The position numbers and the translations under genes were made by a program. From Calocera cornea HHB12733 (lineage: Eukaryota > Basidiomycota > Dacrymycetes > Dacrymycetales > Dacrymycetaceae), in contig KV424050.1 in assembly GCA_001632435.1 (NCBI GenBank), positions 1 through 64,000 of the forward strand: a stretch of DNA of 64,000 nt, read 5' to 3'. The notes beneath the pieces were generated by a model that worked only from the letters and a program-made list of their open reading frames with translations, did no database searches and had not been told where the DNA came from. Shown piece after piece: positions 44,506 to 55,607 of this stretch. Numbering within the stretch: the first letter of the stretch is position 1; the number at the start of each line of letters is the position of its first letter.

Positions 44506-46803
44506 ATGTCCACAGCAGCAGCAGCAGCAGCGTACGCCCCCTCCGCACTACGCGTGCTCTTCCTCTCCCCCACCTCCTCCCCAGCCCCCTCCTTCTCCCT
44601 CTGCACCCCCGCAGGCACCTGCGGGCCCGCCGTCTCCCCGCCCGTCACAGCCCTAGGCGGCGGGCAGTGGGCGGCGGACGTCTCCCTTCCCTCCCCCTCC
44701 GGCTCCGGCGCGCAGGCCGGGGGAGGGCAGTGGGTGCTCAGGATGCAGACGGACCAGGGGGCGGTGTTCTCCTCCCCCTTCTCTGTCGCCTCCCCCGGAA
44801 CAGACGGGCAAGCGCCCATCGCCCTCCCCGGGTCGGGGACCGCCCCCTCCCCCCCGCTCGCACCGACAGCGGGGCCGACCGCGCCAGCCGACCTCCAGGC
44901 GCTCCAGACGCTCGTCCTGACCGGCACACCCTCCCTCACCGGGACGGGAACCGGCAGTGTAACCTCCTCCGCGTCGTGCACGGCCTCCCCCTGCCCCTCC
45001 GCCTCCCCAACCAGCACATCAGCGCTCAACGTCCCGGCGAACATCGCGCTCCCGATCGCGCTCGCCCTGTGCCTCCCGCTAATCCTCGCAATGTGCCTCT
45101 TCCTCCTCCACTTCTGCCGCCGCCGCAGACGGCACCTCGCAGCCGAGCCGCACGAGGACTGCATCTTCCCCCCCTCGCCGCCCCTCCGCGCCATCGAGCG
45201 GCTCGAGAGCCTCTCCAGGCCCCTGCCCCCGCTCGTGTCCGTGTGCGAGCTCACCCCCGCCGAGCAGGAGAAGCACGACATGGGCCAGGACCTGGAGGCG
45301 CAGTCCCTGTCCGAGTCCCAGTGCGAGAAGAAGGCGCTTGAGGCCGCCTCGCACCCGGGGAGGGAAAAGGACCTCCCCCCTCCCCCGCCTGCGTACACGG
45401 GCATAACCCGCAAGCGCGTCCCGGACGTCGATATCGACCTCGAGAGGGCCCTGCGTGCCATCGGCAGGGCCATATCCGACTCGGCGCTCGTCAGGCTGGG
45501 GAGCTTCCGTGCGAGGCTGCGGCCGGCAGAGGTCGAGCGCGCCGAGTCGGTGCCTGCCCTTCCTGCCGTAGAGAGGGAGAGGGAAGTAGTGCGCAAGCCC
45601 CCGCCCGTGCTGGGCGCGAAGAGGGTGTCGTCCTCCCTCCCTCCCGCGGTGTCCCAGGCGTCCGAGGCGCTCCCGTACCACTCCCATCAGCTGGATCCCT
45701 ACGCCTCATACGACTCGCAGGAGACCGCAGCCCCGTCGACCCAGCGCGCACCGTCCTACTACTCTGACGGCTCGGAGGGCACATACGCAACGGCGGCGGA
45801 GACGCCCAGCTGCCCGCACACACCCGGCGTGCAAGCGGCCATCAGGCACCAGATGGCGCACAACGCGCAGGAAGAGTACTTCCCGCCGCCCGCCCAGCAC
45901 CCAGCAGCGCTCTCATCATCCATGCCCCGCCCCCCATTCTTCACTCCAGTCGTGGCATACGCCCCCCACCCCCCGCCAGGAACCCGGAGGACCCCAGCCC
46001 TCCCGGAGATCAGGAGCCCAACACCTATCCAGCTGCCGCAGCTGGGCGGCTCCCGCTCCGGCACTCCGGCGTACTACGACGCCCTTCCCTCGGCGCACTC
46101 GGCGCACGCGGGGGGATACTATCACCCGGCACCGGCACCAGCACCGGCACCGGCATCGATGCCTTCCCAGCCTGTGAGGGCGCTCACGGGCGCGTACGCG
46201 GGGCCGGGAGGGGCGCGGGCGACGCCTGCGAGCCTTCGGATGCCTGTGCCTGCATGCGCGGACAGGTATACCCCGGCGCCTGTGGCAGGGACGGCATGCG
46301 ACTGCGCTGCCCCGATGGAGCAGGAGGGGTACCCACTTGAGCTGTTGGGGGCGTACGAGACGCCTATGCTCAACGGGGGTCATCCTCATCCTCATCAACA
46401 TCAACATCATCAACATCAACAATATCAACCGCAGCAGGCCGGCGCGCAGCAGCCTCAGCAGGCGACCTACCAGCAGCACTATGAGCCGTACAACGAGCAG
46501 CTCGCCGCTGCTCAATCCCGATCCCGATCCCAATCGGCACTCTTCTCCCACCCACCACCGCTCCCTACCCCAATGGGCCTGCAGCCGCCCCGTTCCCTCA
46601 CCCAGCCTATCCAGAGACAGCCCACCCCGCAAGCGCAGTGCGCGTGCAGCTCGCACGCTCCGGATAGCCAGCATGCGCCGGCCCACACCCAGGTGCAGGG
46701 GTCGCTGTACGGCCCCCGGAGCAGGAGCTTGGCAGGGAACGGCCACGGCCACGGGCTGTATGACGTTGTTGCGCGGGTTGTGGATGGGCAGACTAGGCGA
46801 TGA
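44506..46803 (+). CDS. Single-pass membrane protein, function unknown, 765 aa
   Basis: One uninterrupted frame runs from ATG at 44506 (MSTAAAAAAYAPSALRVLFL). There is a Ser/Thr/Pro-rich, possibly beta-folded N-terminal region with paired Cys (LCTPAGTCGP). One transmembrane helix lies at about residues 179-201 (NIALPIALALCLPLILAMCL), followed by a basic stop-transfer cluster (HFCRRRRRH). A long cytoplasmic tail of about 555 residues is rich in Pro, Ser, Tyr, His and Gln (PPPPPAYTGI, HPHPHQHQHHQHQQ). No classical signal peptide is visible, so an upstream exon is possible, although the topology suggests an outside N-terminus. The architecture resembles fungal mid2/Wsc-like single-pass surface proteins only in outline. 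No family was recognised. Confidence 0.7.
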   Translation: MSTAAAAAAYAPSALRVLFLSPTSSPAPSFSLCTPAGTCGPAVSPPVTALGGGQWAADVSLPSPSGSGAQAGGGQWVLRMQTDQGAVFSSPFSVASPGTDGQAPIALPGSGTAPSPPLAPTAGPTAPADLQALQTLVLTGTPSLTGTGTGSVTSSASCTASPCPSASPTSTSALNVPANIALPIALALCLPLILAMCLFLLHFCRRRRRHLAAEPHEDCIFPPSPPLRAIERLESLSRPLPPLVSVCELTPAEQEKHDMGQDLEAQSLSESQCEKKALEAASHPGREKDLPPPPPAYTGITRKRVPDVDIDLERALRAIGRAISDSALVRLGSFRARLRPAEVERAESVPALPAVEREREVVRKPPPVLGAKRVSSSLPPAVSQASEALPYHSHQLDPYASYDSQETAAPSTQRAPSYYSDGSEGTYATAAETPSCPHTPGVQAAIRHQMAHNAQEEYFPPPAQHPAALSSSMPRPPFFTPVVAYAPHPPPGTRRTPALPEIRSPTPIQLPQLGGSRSGTPAYYDALPSAHSAHAGGYYHPAPAPAPAPASMPSQPVRALTGAYAGPGGARATPASLRMPVPACADRYTPAPVAGTACDCAAPMEQEGYPLELLGAYETPMLNGGHPHPHQHQHHQHQQYQPQQAGAQQPQQATYQQHYEPYNEQLAAAQSRSRSQSALFSHPPPLPTPMGLQPPRSLTQPIQRQPTPQAQCACSSHAPDSQHAPAHTQVQGSLYGPRSRSLAGNGHGHGLYDVVARVVDGQTRR

Positions 46804-47641
46804 GATTTGTGCTGTCGATTGGACTGGGAATCGGAAGGACAGAGCGAGCGTTGAGGGCGTTTTTGGTCGAGTAGACAGCACGTGTACTGTACGTCATAAT
46901 CAATGTAATAGCAATAGTGACACAAGCAGGACAGAAGTATACCTGGCACTCCGTCCTGTCACAGTCTGTACTGTACTGGAGTGCGAGGTGGCCCCCTGGC
47001 CCTGGGCGCCGATGGCTGCAGCGCTGCACCAGCTCCCACCACTTGCATGGCCAACAGCGCTCGAGCTTCGAACGACCCGGATGCACCAGCGGCTCCCGGA
47101 TCAAGTGCTTAAGGGCCAGTGACTGCCCCGCTCGTCATCCGCCGAGGACACCCGACCGGCCCGGCCCCGTCCAGCGCGCTCACGACAAGTCCAATATCGC
47201 CCGAAACGAGAAATTGCGCGAGAACAGTTCCCAGCGAAGCAAAAGTCTGATAGGATACACCCAGCAAGTACAGTAGTAGTAAGTGTATACTGTAAGTTAC
47301 GGCGGTTCGATGTTGCAGTAGAGAGGGCGAAGGAGTGCCTGACTCGACCGCGATCCGCGTCCTGGGGTGTGATTGGCTGCCGCGCGAACAGGTGGGTCAC
47401 GGTGACTCGGTCTTTGTGGCGTGTGCACGTGCTCCTGCGCGGCAGGTTGCACGGCCACCCGGCAGGTGTTGGACCCTTGTCTCCTCTTCGGGCAGCACCG
47501 TGGTCAGAGAGAGCCGGGCTGAACTGGAATACGCGTATGGCGGAGGGGGAGAGCAGGGCTGGGTATAAAGAGGCGGGCAACAATGGGACTTTGAACAACA
47601 CGCACACAGCGACATCGCCCCTCTCCTAGACCTGTACCACT
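46804..47641. other. Intergenic region upstream of MFS gene 1
   Basis: This is the promoter region of the MFS gene at 47642. A TATA-like GGGTATAAAG occurs near 47560, about 80 bp before the start codon. No gene is supported. Confidence 0.45.
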
Positions 47642-49689
47642 ATGGGCACATCATCACTAGACCGCACCGATACCCACACACCCGCGCCCGCGCCCGCATC
47701 GGGCACCAGGAGCAGGGCAGACGACGACACGCATACCCTCCTCGACCGCGACATCCCCCTCTCCTCCCTCGACCCAGCGGGCGAGAAGCTCACCCCGCCG
47801 CCGCTAGAGGACCCCCCGCCTGAGCCGGGTGGACCGGGCGGGAAGGAGCAGGCGCAGGAGGGCGAGTACCCCAGCGGGCTCAGGCTCGCACTCATCCTCC
47901 TCGGGTGCATCGCTGCCATGTTCCTCGCCAACCTGGATATGGTGCGTCCTGCCTCTCTGCTGGCCTACAAAGTCAGCAGGCGCGGAAGGAGGAGATTGGA
48001 TTGACTTGAAATGCGTTGAATTGACAGACAATCGTGGCGACGGCGATCCCGCGCATCACGGACGACTTCCACAGCCTGAACGACGTCGGCTGGTACGGCT
48101 CCGCGTTCTTCCTCACCGTCGCGTCCTTCCAGTCGACATGGGGCAAGGCGTACAAGTACTTCCCGCTCAAGACCGGCTTCCTCCTCAGCATCGCCGTGTT
48201 CGAGCTGGGCAGCCTCATCTGCGGTGCGTCTGTTTCTGATCTGAAGCGACGGGAGAGAGGCTGACAGCCGGCCCCAGCCGTGGCACCGAACAGCGTCGCG
48301 CTCATCGTCGGCCGCGCGCTCGCAGGGCTCGGCGCAGGCGGCATCGTCGCAGGCGACTATACGATCATCGCGTTCTCCGCGCCGCCGCGGCGGCGGCCGA
48401 TGTACACCGGGCTGCTCGGCGCGGTGTACGGCGTTGCGAGCGTCGTGGGCCCGCTCCTGGGGGGCGTGTTCACCGACTCGCTCACCTGGCGCTGGTGCTT
48501 CTACATCAACCTGCCCATCGGCGGCTTCGCGGCGGCCATCATCTTGCTCTTCTTCACCACGCCCGCGGCGGCGCAGCCGGTCGCGGCGAGCGGGCTGGAG
48601 AAGCTGCTCCAGATGGACCCAGCGGGCACATTCCTCATCATGGCCGCGGTCGTGTGCTACCTGCTCGCGCTCCAGTGGGGCGGCGTCACGCTGCCGTGGA
48701 GCGATCCGCGGTCGTTCGGCCTGCTGATCGGGTTCGGCCTGCTCGTGGGCGTGTTCGCGCTCAACGAGTGGTACATGGGCGAGCGCGCGATCGTCCTCCC
48801 GCGCCTGCTGCGCCAGCGCACGGTCGTGATCGCCTCGCTGTACAGCTTCTTGTAAGCCGTCTTCCCTCCTCCCTTGCCCTTTCCCCCAGGATGAACTCAC
48901 CCGCCCACCACAGCCTGCAAGGCGGCTTCTTCCTGCTCGTCTACTACGTGCCGATCTACTTCCAAAGCATCGACGACACGTCCGCGTCCGGCTCAGGCGT
49001 GCGCAACCTGCCCCTCATCCTCGGCCTCGCCCTCACCTCCGTGCTGACGGGCCCCGTCGTCCGCCTGACAGGACACTACGTCCCGCTCATGCTTGCCGGT
49101 GCGGCGCTCGCCACCGTCGGCGCGGGCCTGCTGTACACCCTCGATGCCGGCACTGGGCCGGGCGCGTGGATAGGCTACCAGGCGCTCGTCGGCATCGGCG
49201 TGGGGATCGGCATACAGCTGCCTATCTCGGCTGCACAGTCGCGCGTGGACGGGGCCGACCTCGCGCCAGTCACGGCGATGGTCATGTGTAAGCCTCCTCC
49301 TCTCCCCGCCTGCTGCGATAGCTGATCAGATACTGTACGCTGTGCTCCGCTCCTCCGTGCCCGCTTACCCAGTCTTCTCAACAGTCGGCGGCGCCTTCCT
49401 GATCTCGGCCGGCCAAAGCGTCTTCGCCAACACGCTCGTGCGCTCCCTCGCGCACACCGCGCCGGGCGTCGAGCCCGGGCGAGTGATAGCAACGGGCGCG
49501 AGCGCGCTGCACGACGCGTTCACCGCGGCGGAGCTGCCGGGCGTGCTGAGCGCGTACATGGACGGCCTCAAGGCGGCGTATGCGCTCGGGCTGGCCGCGC
49601 TCGGGGGTGCGGCCCTGCTGAGCGCGGGCATGGAGTGGCGGACTCTTGAGCCTGCGCGCGCGGGTGCTCCCGCCCGTGGGCCGGCGTAG
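47642..49689 (+). CDS. MFS drug/toxin-type exporter, paralogue 1, 586 aa
   Basis: Five exons are traced: 47642-47941, 48028-48223, 48278-48851, 48914-49287 and 49373-49689 (1761 nt). After a Pro/Asp-rich cytoplasmic N-terminus comes TM1 ([20 protein letters not shown]), then motif regions [16 protein letters not shown] and [17 protein letters not shown]. The motif-C-like [18 protein letters not shown] follows, which is typical of DHA antiporters, and then [15 protein letters not shown]. About 14 membrane segments can be counted, so this is the 14-TM drug:H+ antiporter (DHA2) type acting at the plasma membrane. The substrate is unknown. The middle exons have the same lengths (196, 574, 374 nt) as MFS gene 2 at 55.6 kb. 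Codon use is markedly GC-rich compared with that paralogue. Confidence 0.92.
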
Positions 49690-50764
49690 AAGATCTTCGG
49701 ATCTGCGAGGGGAGGGGAGGGGCGGACTTGCCCGGCGCTGTCCGACCTACATAGAGTAGAGTCCAGTGGCGGCGCGGGGCGCGGGCGCAGGAGTCAGAAC
49801 ATTTGGCATTTGGTGCTGCACGTACGTTCAGTACGTAGGGCTGAATCGGCCCGCATGCAGAGACGAAGACGCAGACGGCGGCATGGTATGCACTACAGTG
49901 CGCAGTGGTGCTTGCTGCACCAGAGTACAGACACGGCGCGGGGACTGCTGGGTGGTGCACCGGTGGCTTCAGTAGTAGTGTATGACATGGGCCCGGGCGT
50001 CGCCTGCTGGACAGGGACGCGCCCCGATCGGCGTGTACTGTATACGTACTGTATACCGTGTGCCGTGGGCCGTGGGCCGTGTGCCGTGTGCCGTGTGCCC
50101 GCTCCGCACGCACGCCCCCCCCCCGGCCCCGGGCACCTCGCTCCAGCTGCTGCTGTACTGTGGTGCCGTAGCGCAGATAGCAGAACACGCATGCTGTACG
50201 GCTGGTCATTCGACTCCTCCAAGCTATATACACCCACCCACAGCCCAAAGCATCACCGTCACCATCACCACGAACGCCAACGCAAAGCAAAGCAAAGCAG
50301 AGAAGAAAGAGCAGGAGGACCGCCCCCCGCTGGTCCAGCGGACCACCGCGCAGCTCTCGAATGACTGATTACGCCGGAAGCAGAAAGTAGGAAGGCGGGA
50401 AGGCGGGAAGGCAAGAAAGGAAGTTGGGTCTAATAGCGGGGGCAGGGGCGGGCGGGCCGGCACGCGCTCGCGCCTCGCGGAGACCCGGCGCGGGGCAGTG
50501 ACGGGAAAGCGGTGGAGGTGAAAGGAGGGTGAGAATAGGAAGGAAGGTCAAGCAGAAAGGATCGTGGATTCGTAAGGTAGATATTGGGGGCAGGTCTGTC
50601 TTCGGTCGGGAATCGGAGTCGGAGAGGGAGGCGAGCGAGGGGAGGCGAGGGGGGAGACCACCGTCGCCATGCGTCCGCCGGGGAGGGAGGGAGGGAGGGG
50701 GGCCTGGGCGCGGGTATGCTGCGGGTATGCGATGCGCGTGTGCCTGCTGCCCGGCGTCGGTCGC
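49690..50764. other. Intergenic, with a 7-bp tandem repeat
   Basis: This is the convergent 3' flank of MFS gene 1 and the GPI protein gene. At 50056-50100 CCGTGTG/CCGTGGG units repeat about six times. Stray frames here are not supported as genes. Confidence 0.5.
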
Positions 50765-51805
50765 TCAGAGCGCGAGGAGCGTGGCGAGGCCGGCGAGGAG
50801 GCCCGCTGCGCCCTTTGCCCAGTTCGCGCTGAGCCTTGGGAGGGCGCCGCTGAGACTGCCGCCGAGGACGGTGCCTGCGCCCTGCTCTACGTTGCTGACG
50901 AAGCCTGTGCCGCAGGTGGTGCTGACGCCCGTCCAGAGGGCGGCTTGCCCGCCAAGGATCTGCGAGTTGGCGAGGCCCAGGGCGTAGGGGACGGCGGACT
51001 CCCACTTTATGTAGCTTGTGAGGAGGGTGCGGGTGCAGGGCGTGCAGAGGAGGGTGGAGGGGAGGGACGGGAGCAGGAAGAGGAAGGCCAGGTTCGTGCT
51101 CCCGTAGGTGGTGCTGTTGGGCAGGATCGACGTGTCGTTGGCGAGGGGCGAGGGGGTGGTGAGCGGGGCGGAGGAGTTGTTGCCGCCGTCGTCGCGTTTC
51201 TTGAGGGCGGGGGAGGGCGTCTCGTACAGGTACGCCTGGGCGACGGCGATGGCCTTGTCCTGGGCTGTGGGCGGGAGGACGGCGGCGTTGACGATGGCGG
51301 CTGTGTTGTTTCCGGCGACGGCGTCGTCGTGTGCGATCTCCTGGACGCACCACGCGCCGGTGGAGTTGTCCTTGCTGCAGACGGCGGCGCGGAGGGGGTT
51401 GACGACGTAGAGGACGTCGTAGAACTGGCGGACCTCTGCGTAGGCCTGGCCCTGGGCGGTGGAGGGGGAGAGGGTGGAGGAGGAGGTGAGCTCTGTCTGG
51501 CAGGAGGCGTAGAAGTCGGCGAGGTGGGCCCGGATGACGGTGTCGTCGCAGGGGGCTGTGGCGCAGAGGTGGGTGAGGGTGGTGGTGAGTGGGGAAGTGG
51601 TGGTGGTGGTGTTGGAGGCGGCGGCGGCGGAGGGTGCGAATGCGGATGCGGCTGTGAGGAGGGGCTGGATGCAGGAGGAGAGGACGGTGTCTGTGTTGAG
51701 GGAGGCGAGGTAGGAGGCGCACGAGGCGGAGATGGTCGTGGGCAGAGTCGTGTTCTGCGCCTTGACGACGAGGGCGACGAGGGCGAGGGAGAGGACGCGG
51801 AGCAT
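50765..51805 (-). CDS. Secreted, probably GPI-anchored protein, 346 aa
   Basis: A single exon starts at 51805 with a signal peptide (MLRVLSLALVALVVKAQ). The frame is open further upstream to 52489, but that part is promoter and UTR-like. The mature protein has NTTLPTTISASCASYLASLN, several Cys (SSCIQPLL, CATAPCD, SVCSKDNSTGAWC-type spacing), many N-glycosylation sequons and a Thr-rich stretch. A KKR dibasic site lies in the middle. The C-terminus, SANWAKGAAGLLAGLATLLAL, is a GPI-attachment-type hydrophobic tail. It is similar in style to a group of basidiomycete GPI proteins of unknown function. It is divergent from the Utp12-domain gene, 572 bp between start codons. Confidence 0.75.
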   Translation of the reverse strand: MLRVLSLALVALVVKAQNTTLPTTISASCASYLASLNTDTVLSSCIQPLLTAASAFAPSAAAASNTTTTTSPLTTTLTHLCATAPCDDTVIRAHLADFYASCQTELTSSSTLSPSTAQGQAYAEVRQFYDVLYVVNPLRAAVCSKDNSTGAWCVQEIAHDDAVAGNNTAAIVNAAVLPPTAQDKAIAVAQAYLYETPSPALKKRDDGGNNSSAPLTTPSPLANDTSILPNSTTYGSTNLAFLFLLPSLPSTLLCTPCTRTLLTSYIKWESAVPYALGLANSQILGGQAALWTGVSTTCGTGFVSNVEQGAGTVLGGSLSGALPRLSANWAKGAAGLLAGLATLLAL

Positions 51806-52377
51806 CGTTGGTGTTGGAGGTTGGGTGTAAGGACTGTGAGAGGTAAGGAGTGAAGCCGCGGCTGAGCTGTCGATATCCACCAGCAATGAGCGAGGGAGGA
51901 GGAGGAGGAGGGGTGAGTGGGGGACAAAGGAGGAGCGTGGAAGGAAGCGGGAAAGCAGGAAAGGACCCACTGCTGCCGGTGTTTTGATGCCGATGCTCGG
52001 TGGGGCGAGACCCCCAGGCACTATGGGTACATACATAGGTGGCCCATGCCTCTGCTGGTGCGCCACTTGCTGCTGCGCCACTGAGCGAGCCCACGGAAGC
52101 AGATAGTTTTCATTCGCGCTGGGGGTGGAGGCAATTATTGGCGGGGAGGGTTCGCCATTTTTGGCGCACTGAGAGAGCATCGGCGAAGAGAAGAGCACTA
52201 CTGCACACTGCACACTGCACACTGGCTCACTCGACTGACCGACGCTAGACGCTAGACTCACCAAACGCTCACCACTCGCACGTCCTCGAGCACCGCGCAC
52301 AGCAGCTAATTCCCGTCCCACCCTCACCACACCGCTCCCCTCCCGCTCACCCTCAGCACACAGCGCCCCGCCCAAGC
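51806..52377. promoter_or_regulatory. Divergent promoter region
   Basis: This 572-bp interval is shared by the minus-strand GPI protein gene and the plus-strand Utp12-domain gene. A CACACTG(CA) repeat lies near 52202-52223. No defined factor site is claimed. Confidence 0.5.
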
Positions 52378-53761
52378 ATGTCGACGACGCCGCTAGCAAA
52401 ACGGCGCAAAACGCAGCCGCACCCGCAGCCGCGGCCCTCAGCCGCGCACCACCTGTCCACCCTCCTCCCCTCCCACCCCCACTCCGCACCCGGCACCCTC
52501 CTCCCCACCATTGGCGCTGGAGGAGCGGAAGCGGATGCGGAAGTGGGAAGGGAGGGCAAGGGAAAGGGCAGGTACAGCGAGCGGAAGGCGGCGGTGGGGT
52601 CCGGGCTCGCCCAGCCGACCGAGGCGGACTTGCCTGACCTCGCGCAGGAGCTCGAGCTGGGCGTGGACCTCGCAGAGCCCTCCCTCGGCGACCTCGCCGC
52701 GCTCCCCGCCCCGTCCGACCCCGCCCCGGCCCCGGCCTTGCAATCCCCGCGCAGCAAGGCGGGCGCGGGCGCGCTGCCGATCCCCGCTGGCTCCCTCTCG
52801 CTCATCCTCGCCCAAGCGCTGCACTCGGCGGACATGGGCCTGCTCGAGTCCTGCCTCCAGCACTCCCGCCCCGCCCTCCTCCGCACCTCCGTCCAGCGCC
52901 TCCCGCCCCGCCTCGCCCTGGCCCTGCTGGACGCGTGTGTCGAGCGGCTCGGACGCGGGCCACGCGGACAGAAGGGCGGCGCCGCCGCAGCGAGCGCAGG
53001 AAGGGGCGCCGCACTCGTCCTGTGGGTCAGGGAGGTGCTGGTCTGTCACACTGCCTACCTGCTCACGGTCCGTCCTCCCCTCCCCCCCGCCCCCGCCGCA
53101 GCCGCATCCTGATCCTGATCGTCATGCCCTCCAGATCCCAGACGTCGTCACGCGCCTCTCGGCGCTCTACACCGTCCTCGCTTCGCGCCTGGCGCTGCAC
53201 CCCCGGCTGCTCACCCTCGCCGGCAGGCTGGACCTCGTGCTCGCCCAGCTGGACCTGCGCGACTCCACATCCGCATCCGCATCCGCATCCGCGCTCCCGC
53301 CCCCGCACGCCCTCCCCTCCGCCCACGCCCAGCCGCACGGCCAAGGGCAAGGGCAAGGGCAGGGGGGCAGAGGGGGCAAGAAGGCGAGGGATGCGAAGGG
53401 AAGGAAGTATGTTGAGGGCGAGAGCGAGGAGGAGGAGCGAAAGGCTGCCGAGCTCGGCGTGGAGCGCGCGGAGGAGGAGGGCAGTGTGGAGGATGTCGAG
53501 CTTGGGGGGAGCGAGGACGAGGAGGAGGACAATGACGACGACGAGGAGGAGGAGGAGGAGGAGGAGGAGGAGGAGGAGGATGTGGAGATGGAGGATGTGG
53601 ACGCGGAGGAGGAGGATGTAGAAGGGGACGACGACGATGATGATGATGAGGAGGAGGAGGAGGAGGAGGATGAGGAGGGCACGGAAGAGGACGAGGGGGT
53701 GCCGAAGCCCAATGGGTTCCTGCACGAGGCGGACGAGGACGAGGACGAGGAGAGCGAGTAG
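52378..53761 (+). CDS. Utp12-domain nucleolar protein (Utp5/WDR43-like), 438 aa
   Basis: Two exons are traced: 52378-53067 and 53135-53761 (1317 nt). A basic N-terminus (LAKRRKTQ) could act as a nuclear signal. The Utp12 domain spans about residues 135-280: LSLILAQALHSADMGLLESC, TSVQRLPPRLALALLDAC, LWVREVLVCHTAYLLT and, after the intron, IPDVVTRLSALYTVLASRL. This domain occurs in t-UTP and other small-subunit processome proteins (Utp4/5/12/13 group) needed for 18S pre-rRNA processing. Helix order best fits Utp5/WDR43, but the WD40 propeller is absent. The last ~110 residues are almost pure Glu/Asp (with GGKKARDAKGRK just before), a common nucleolar feature. The short length suggests a truncated family form typical of some fungi or a missing 5' part. 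Confidence 0.75.
53508..53690. repeat. GAG/GAC-rich low-complexity tract
   Basis: GAG, GAC and GAT triplets encode the acidic tail of the Utp12-domain protein. The near-pure purine strand makes this tract prone to slippage and to spurious antisense frames. Confidence 0.9.
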
Positions 53762-55607
53762 GGCGCATTCCGCAGTTGCCTGCCCCGTCCCCCCCGCATC
53801 CATCGCTCTGCGCGTGGCACTCCCCAGACCGGCGCGTGTATCTCCCCTCACGGCTAATGGACAACTTGCATGAAACGCGCCTCGTCAGCGCTGCCTTCTG
53901 CGTCGCGATTGCCGCATTGCATACATACATACAGTACATATGGAGCAGGAGCAGGAGGGGGGGAGCACCCTCGACAGAGCCGCACGGCCTGGCATGGCTT
54001 CATGAAGACACACACATGTTGGCGACCCGGCGCTGGTGCCCTGTCCGTGCGCGCGCAGCTTCGTCTGTGCATCTCTTCATCGCACAACACTGCCATTGGC
54101 GTACGGACGGTACATACGCCGCAGCGTGCAGTGCTGTGCTCCGCCTGCAGAACGCCGCAACTGCAGCGTCTGGGTGTACAAGGATGCAGCGGGGTATGCA
54201 CTGTGGCACTGGATCTGACCCGAACACCTTTGGCCAGTCCCTCCTCTCCGTCCTCCACAGTCGCCCGTCATCTGTTCTCCCGATTCCCGGGTCGCTCGGA
54301 AGTACCACAGTGCACAGTGCACACCGAATCAAATCGAATCGAATCGAATACGAGCGCGCGGCGTGAGTCCGTGCCACGCTCCTCCCGGACGTGCGTTCAC
54401 ACAGGGAACTGAACGGCAGTTGGGCATCCCTGCGTTGGCGTTGGGATGCCTGTGGCGCTCGATGTGCCGGCCCTGTGCATACTACAGTACTACTGTACCA
54501 GGTGGGACCCCCCTGAAGCTACGTAATGTACTGGACTGGACTGGACGGGGAGGACCGGTGGGTGATCCAGTTTGTGGCACGGACACTACGCCACGCCCGT
54601 GCTACAGTATGGCTGCGCTGCGCTGAGTGTCCTGCAAAGGATCGTGCCATAGGGTTGCAGCACCATAGGGTTGCAGCACCATAGGGTTGCAACATACATA
54701 GGATTGGGCGGCTGTAGTAGTATGTACATAGTAGGACGTGGCGGACTCGAGGGTGGGATATTATTGTGTTCGGCGAGACGGCTCGGGTCCGCGACGCGTT
54801 GAGCTATGTAGGAAACCCACGCTTCGGCCGGATAGGAGCAAATAGCTTGGCGCGCCCATGAGTCACGGGACTTGGCACTGTAGGCCTGCCCTCCGAGTCT
54901 CCAGTCAGCGAGGCAATTGACTGTCCGAACGCCGCCCGCCCGCAAAACGCGGTCAGAGGGCCAAGGCTCAGGATAACAAACCACACCACTCGTTGTCTCA
55001 TTATTGTTGGCGTGAGCGATGTGCCAGCTGCAGCGCTTCCGAGCCAGGACGTTAGCTACGCAGTGATTGTTCATCCGAGGTTCGTGGACCGACGGACGAG
55101 CGGGCGCGGAACCGGAAGATGCGGGCGGGCCTGCTCGCGACTGGTCCCCAGCCCTGCCCGCGGGGTCCATCCATCGTTGCTCAACGGAACATGATGCTGT
55201 CCACAACCCGCCCGATCGGTTTCGTGCCACTTCTTATAATCTTTGGGCCCGCGGGCTGGCCGGGTCCGCTAGCAAGAAAACGTCTGCTGGAACCGAGACC
55301 TCACGAGATTGACTTCGAATGACTCCACATCGCCCACGTGCACGTGCGGACTCAGCCGCCCACGGCTCGTCCGGGATACCGAGCGGAGGGCAACCGTCGG
55401 ACGTGAGTCCTCTATGGAAGAATGCGCTGCAGTTGGGGCTCCTAGGCGACTTGGAAATTTGGATGGCATGGTAATCATGGAAGCTACTAGTCATCCGAAA
55501 GACTCACAAAGATGCTTCACTCGGTTTGCTCTTGCTCTGTACCTATAAGTCCAGCCAACCCGCCAGTCTTTCACTCCGTCTTCTCCTGAGCTGTATCGAT
55601 AGAAACC
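53762..55607. other. Intergenic region with small repeats
   Basis: No gene is supported over 1.8 kb. A (AATCG)n microsatellite lies near 54325-54350. A 16-bp unit CACCATAGGGTTGCAG repeats three times at about 54645-54692. The right end is the promoter of MFS gene 2. Confidence 0.55.
54645..54692. repeat. 3 x 16-bp tandem repeat (CACCATAGGGTTGCAG)
   Basis: Three near-perfect adjacent copies are present, the first with GTGC for CACC and the last ending TTGCAA. The core TAGGGTTG is superficially telomere-like (TTAGGG), but it is not a telomeric array. Confidence 0.85.

Noticed and set aside
50669..51853. 394-codon plus-strand frame antisense to the GPI protein gene
   Set aside because: It is a Gly/Glu/Val-rich shadow of a Thr/Ser/Pro-coding minus strand; it has no start context or domain.
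51806..52489. N-terminal extension of the GPI protein frame (upstream of the Met at 51805)
   Set aside because: The extension lacks protein-like sequence, overlaps the divergent promoter and would bury the clear signal peptide at MLRVLSLALVALVV.
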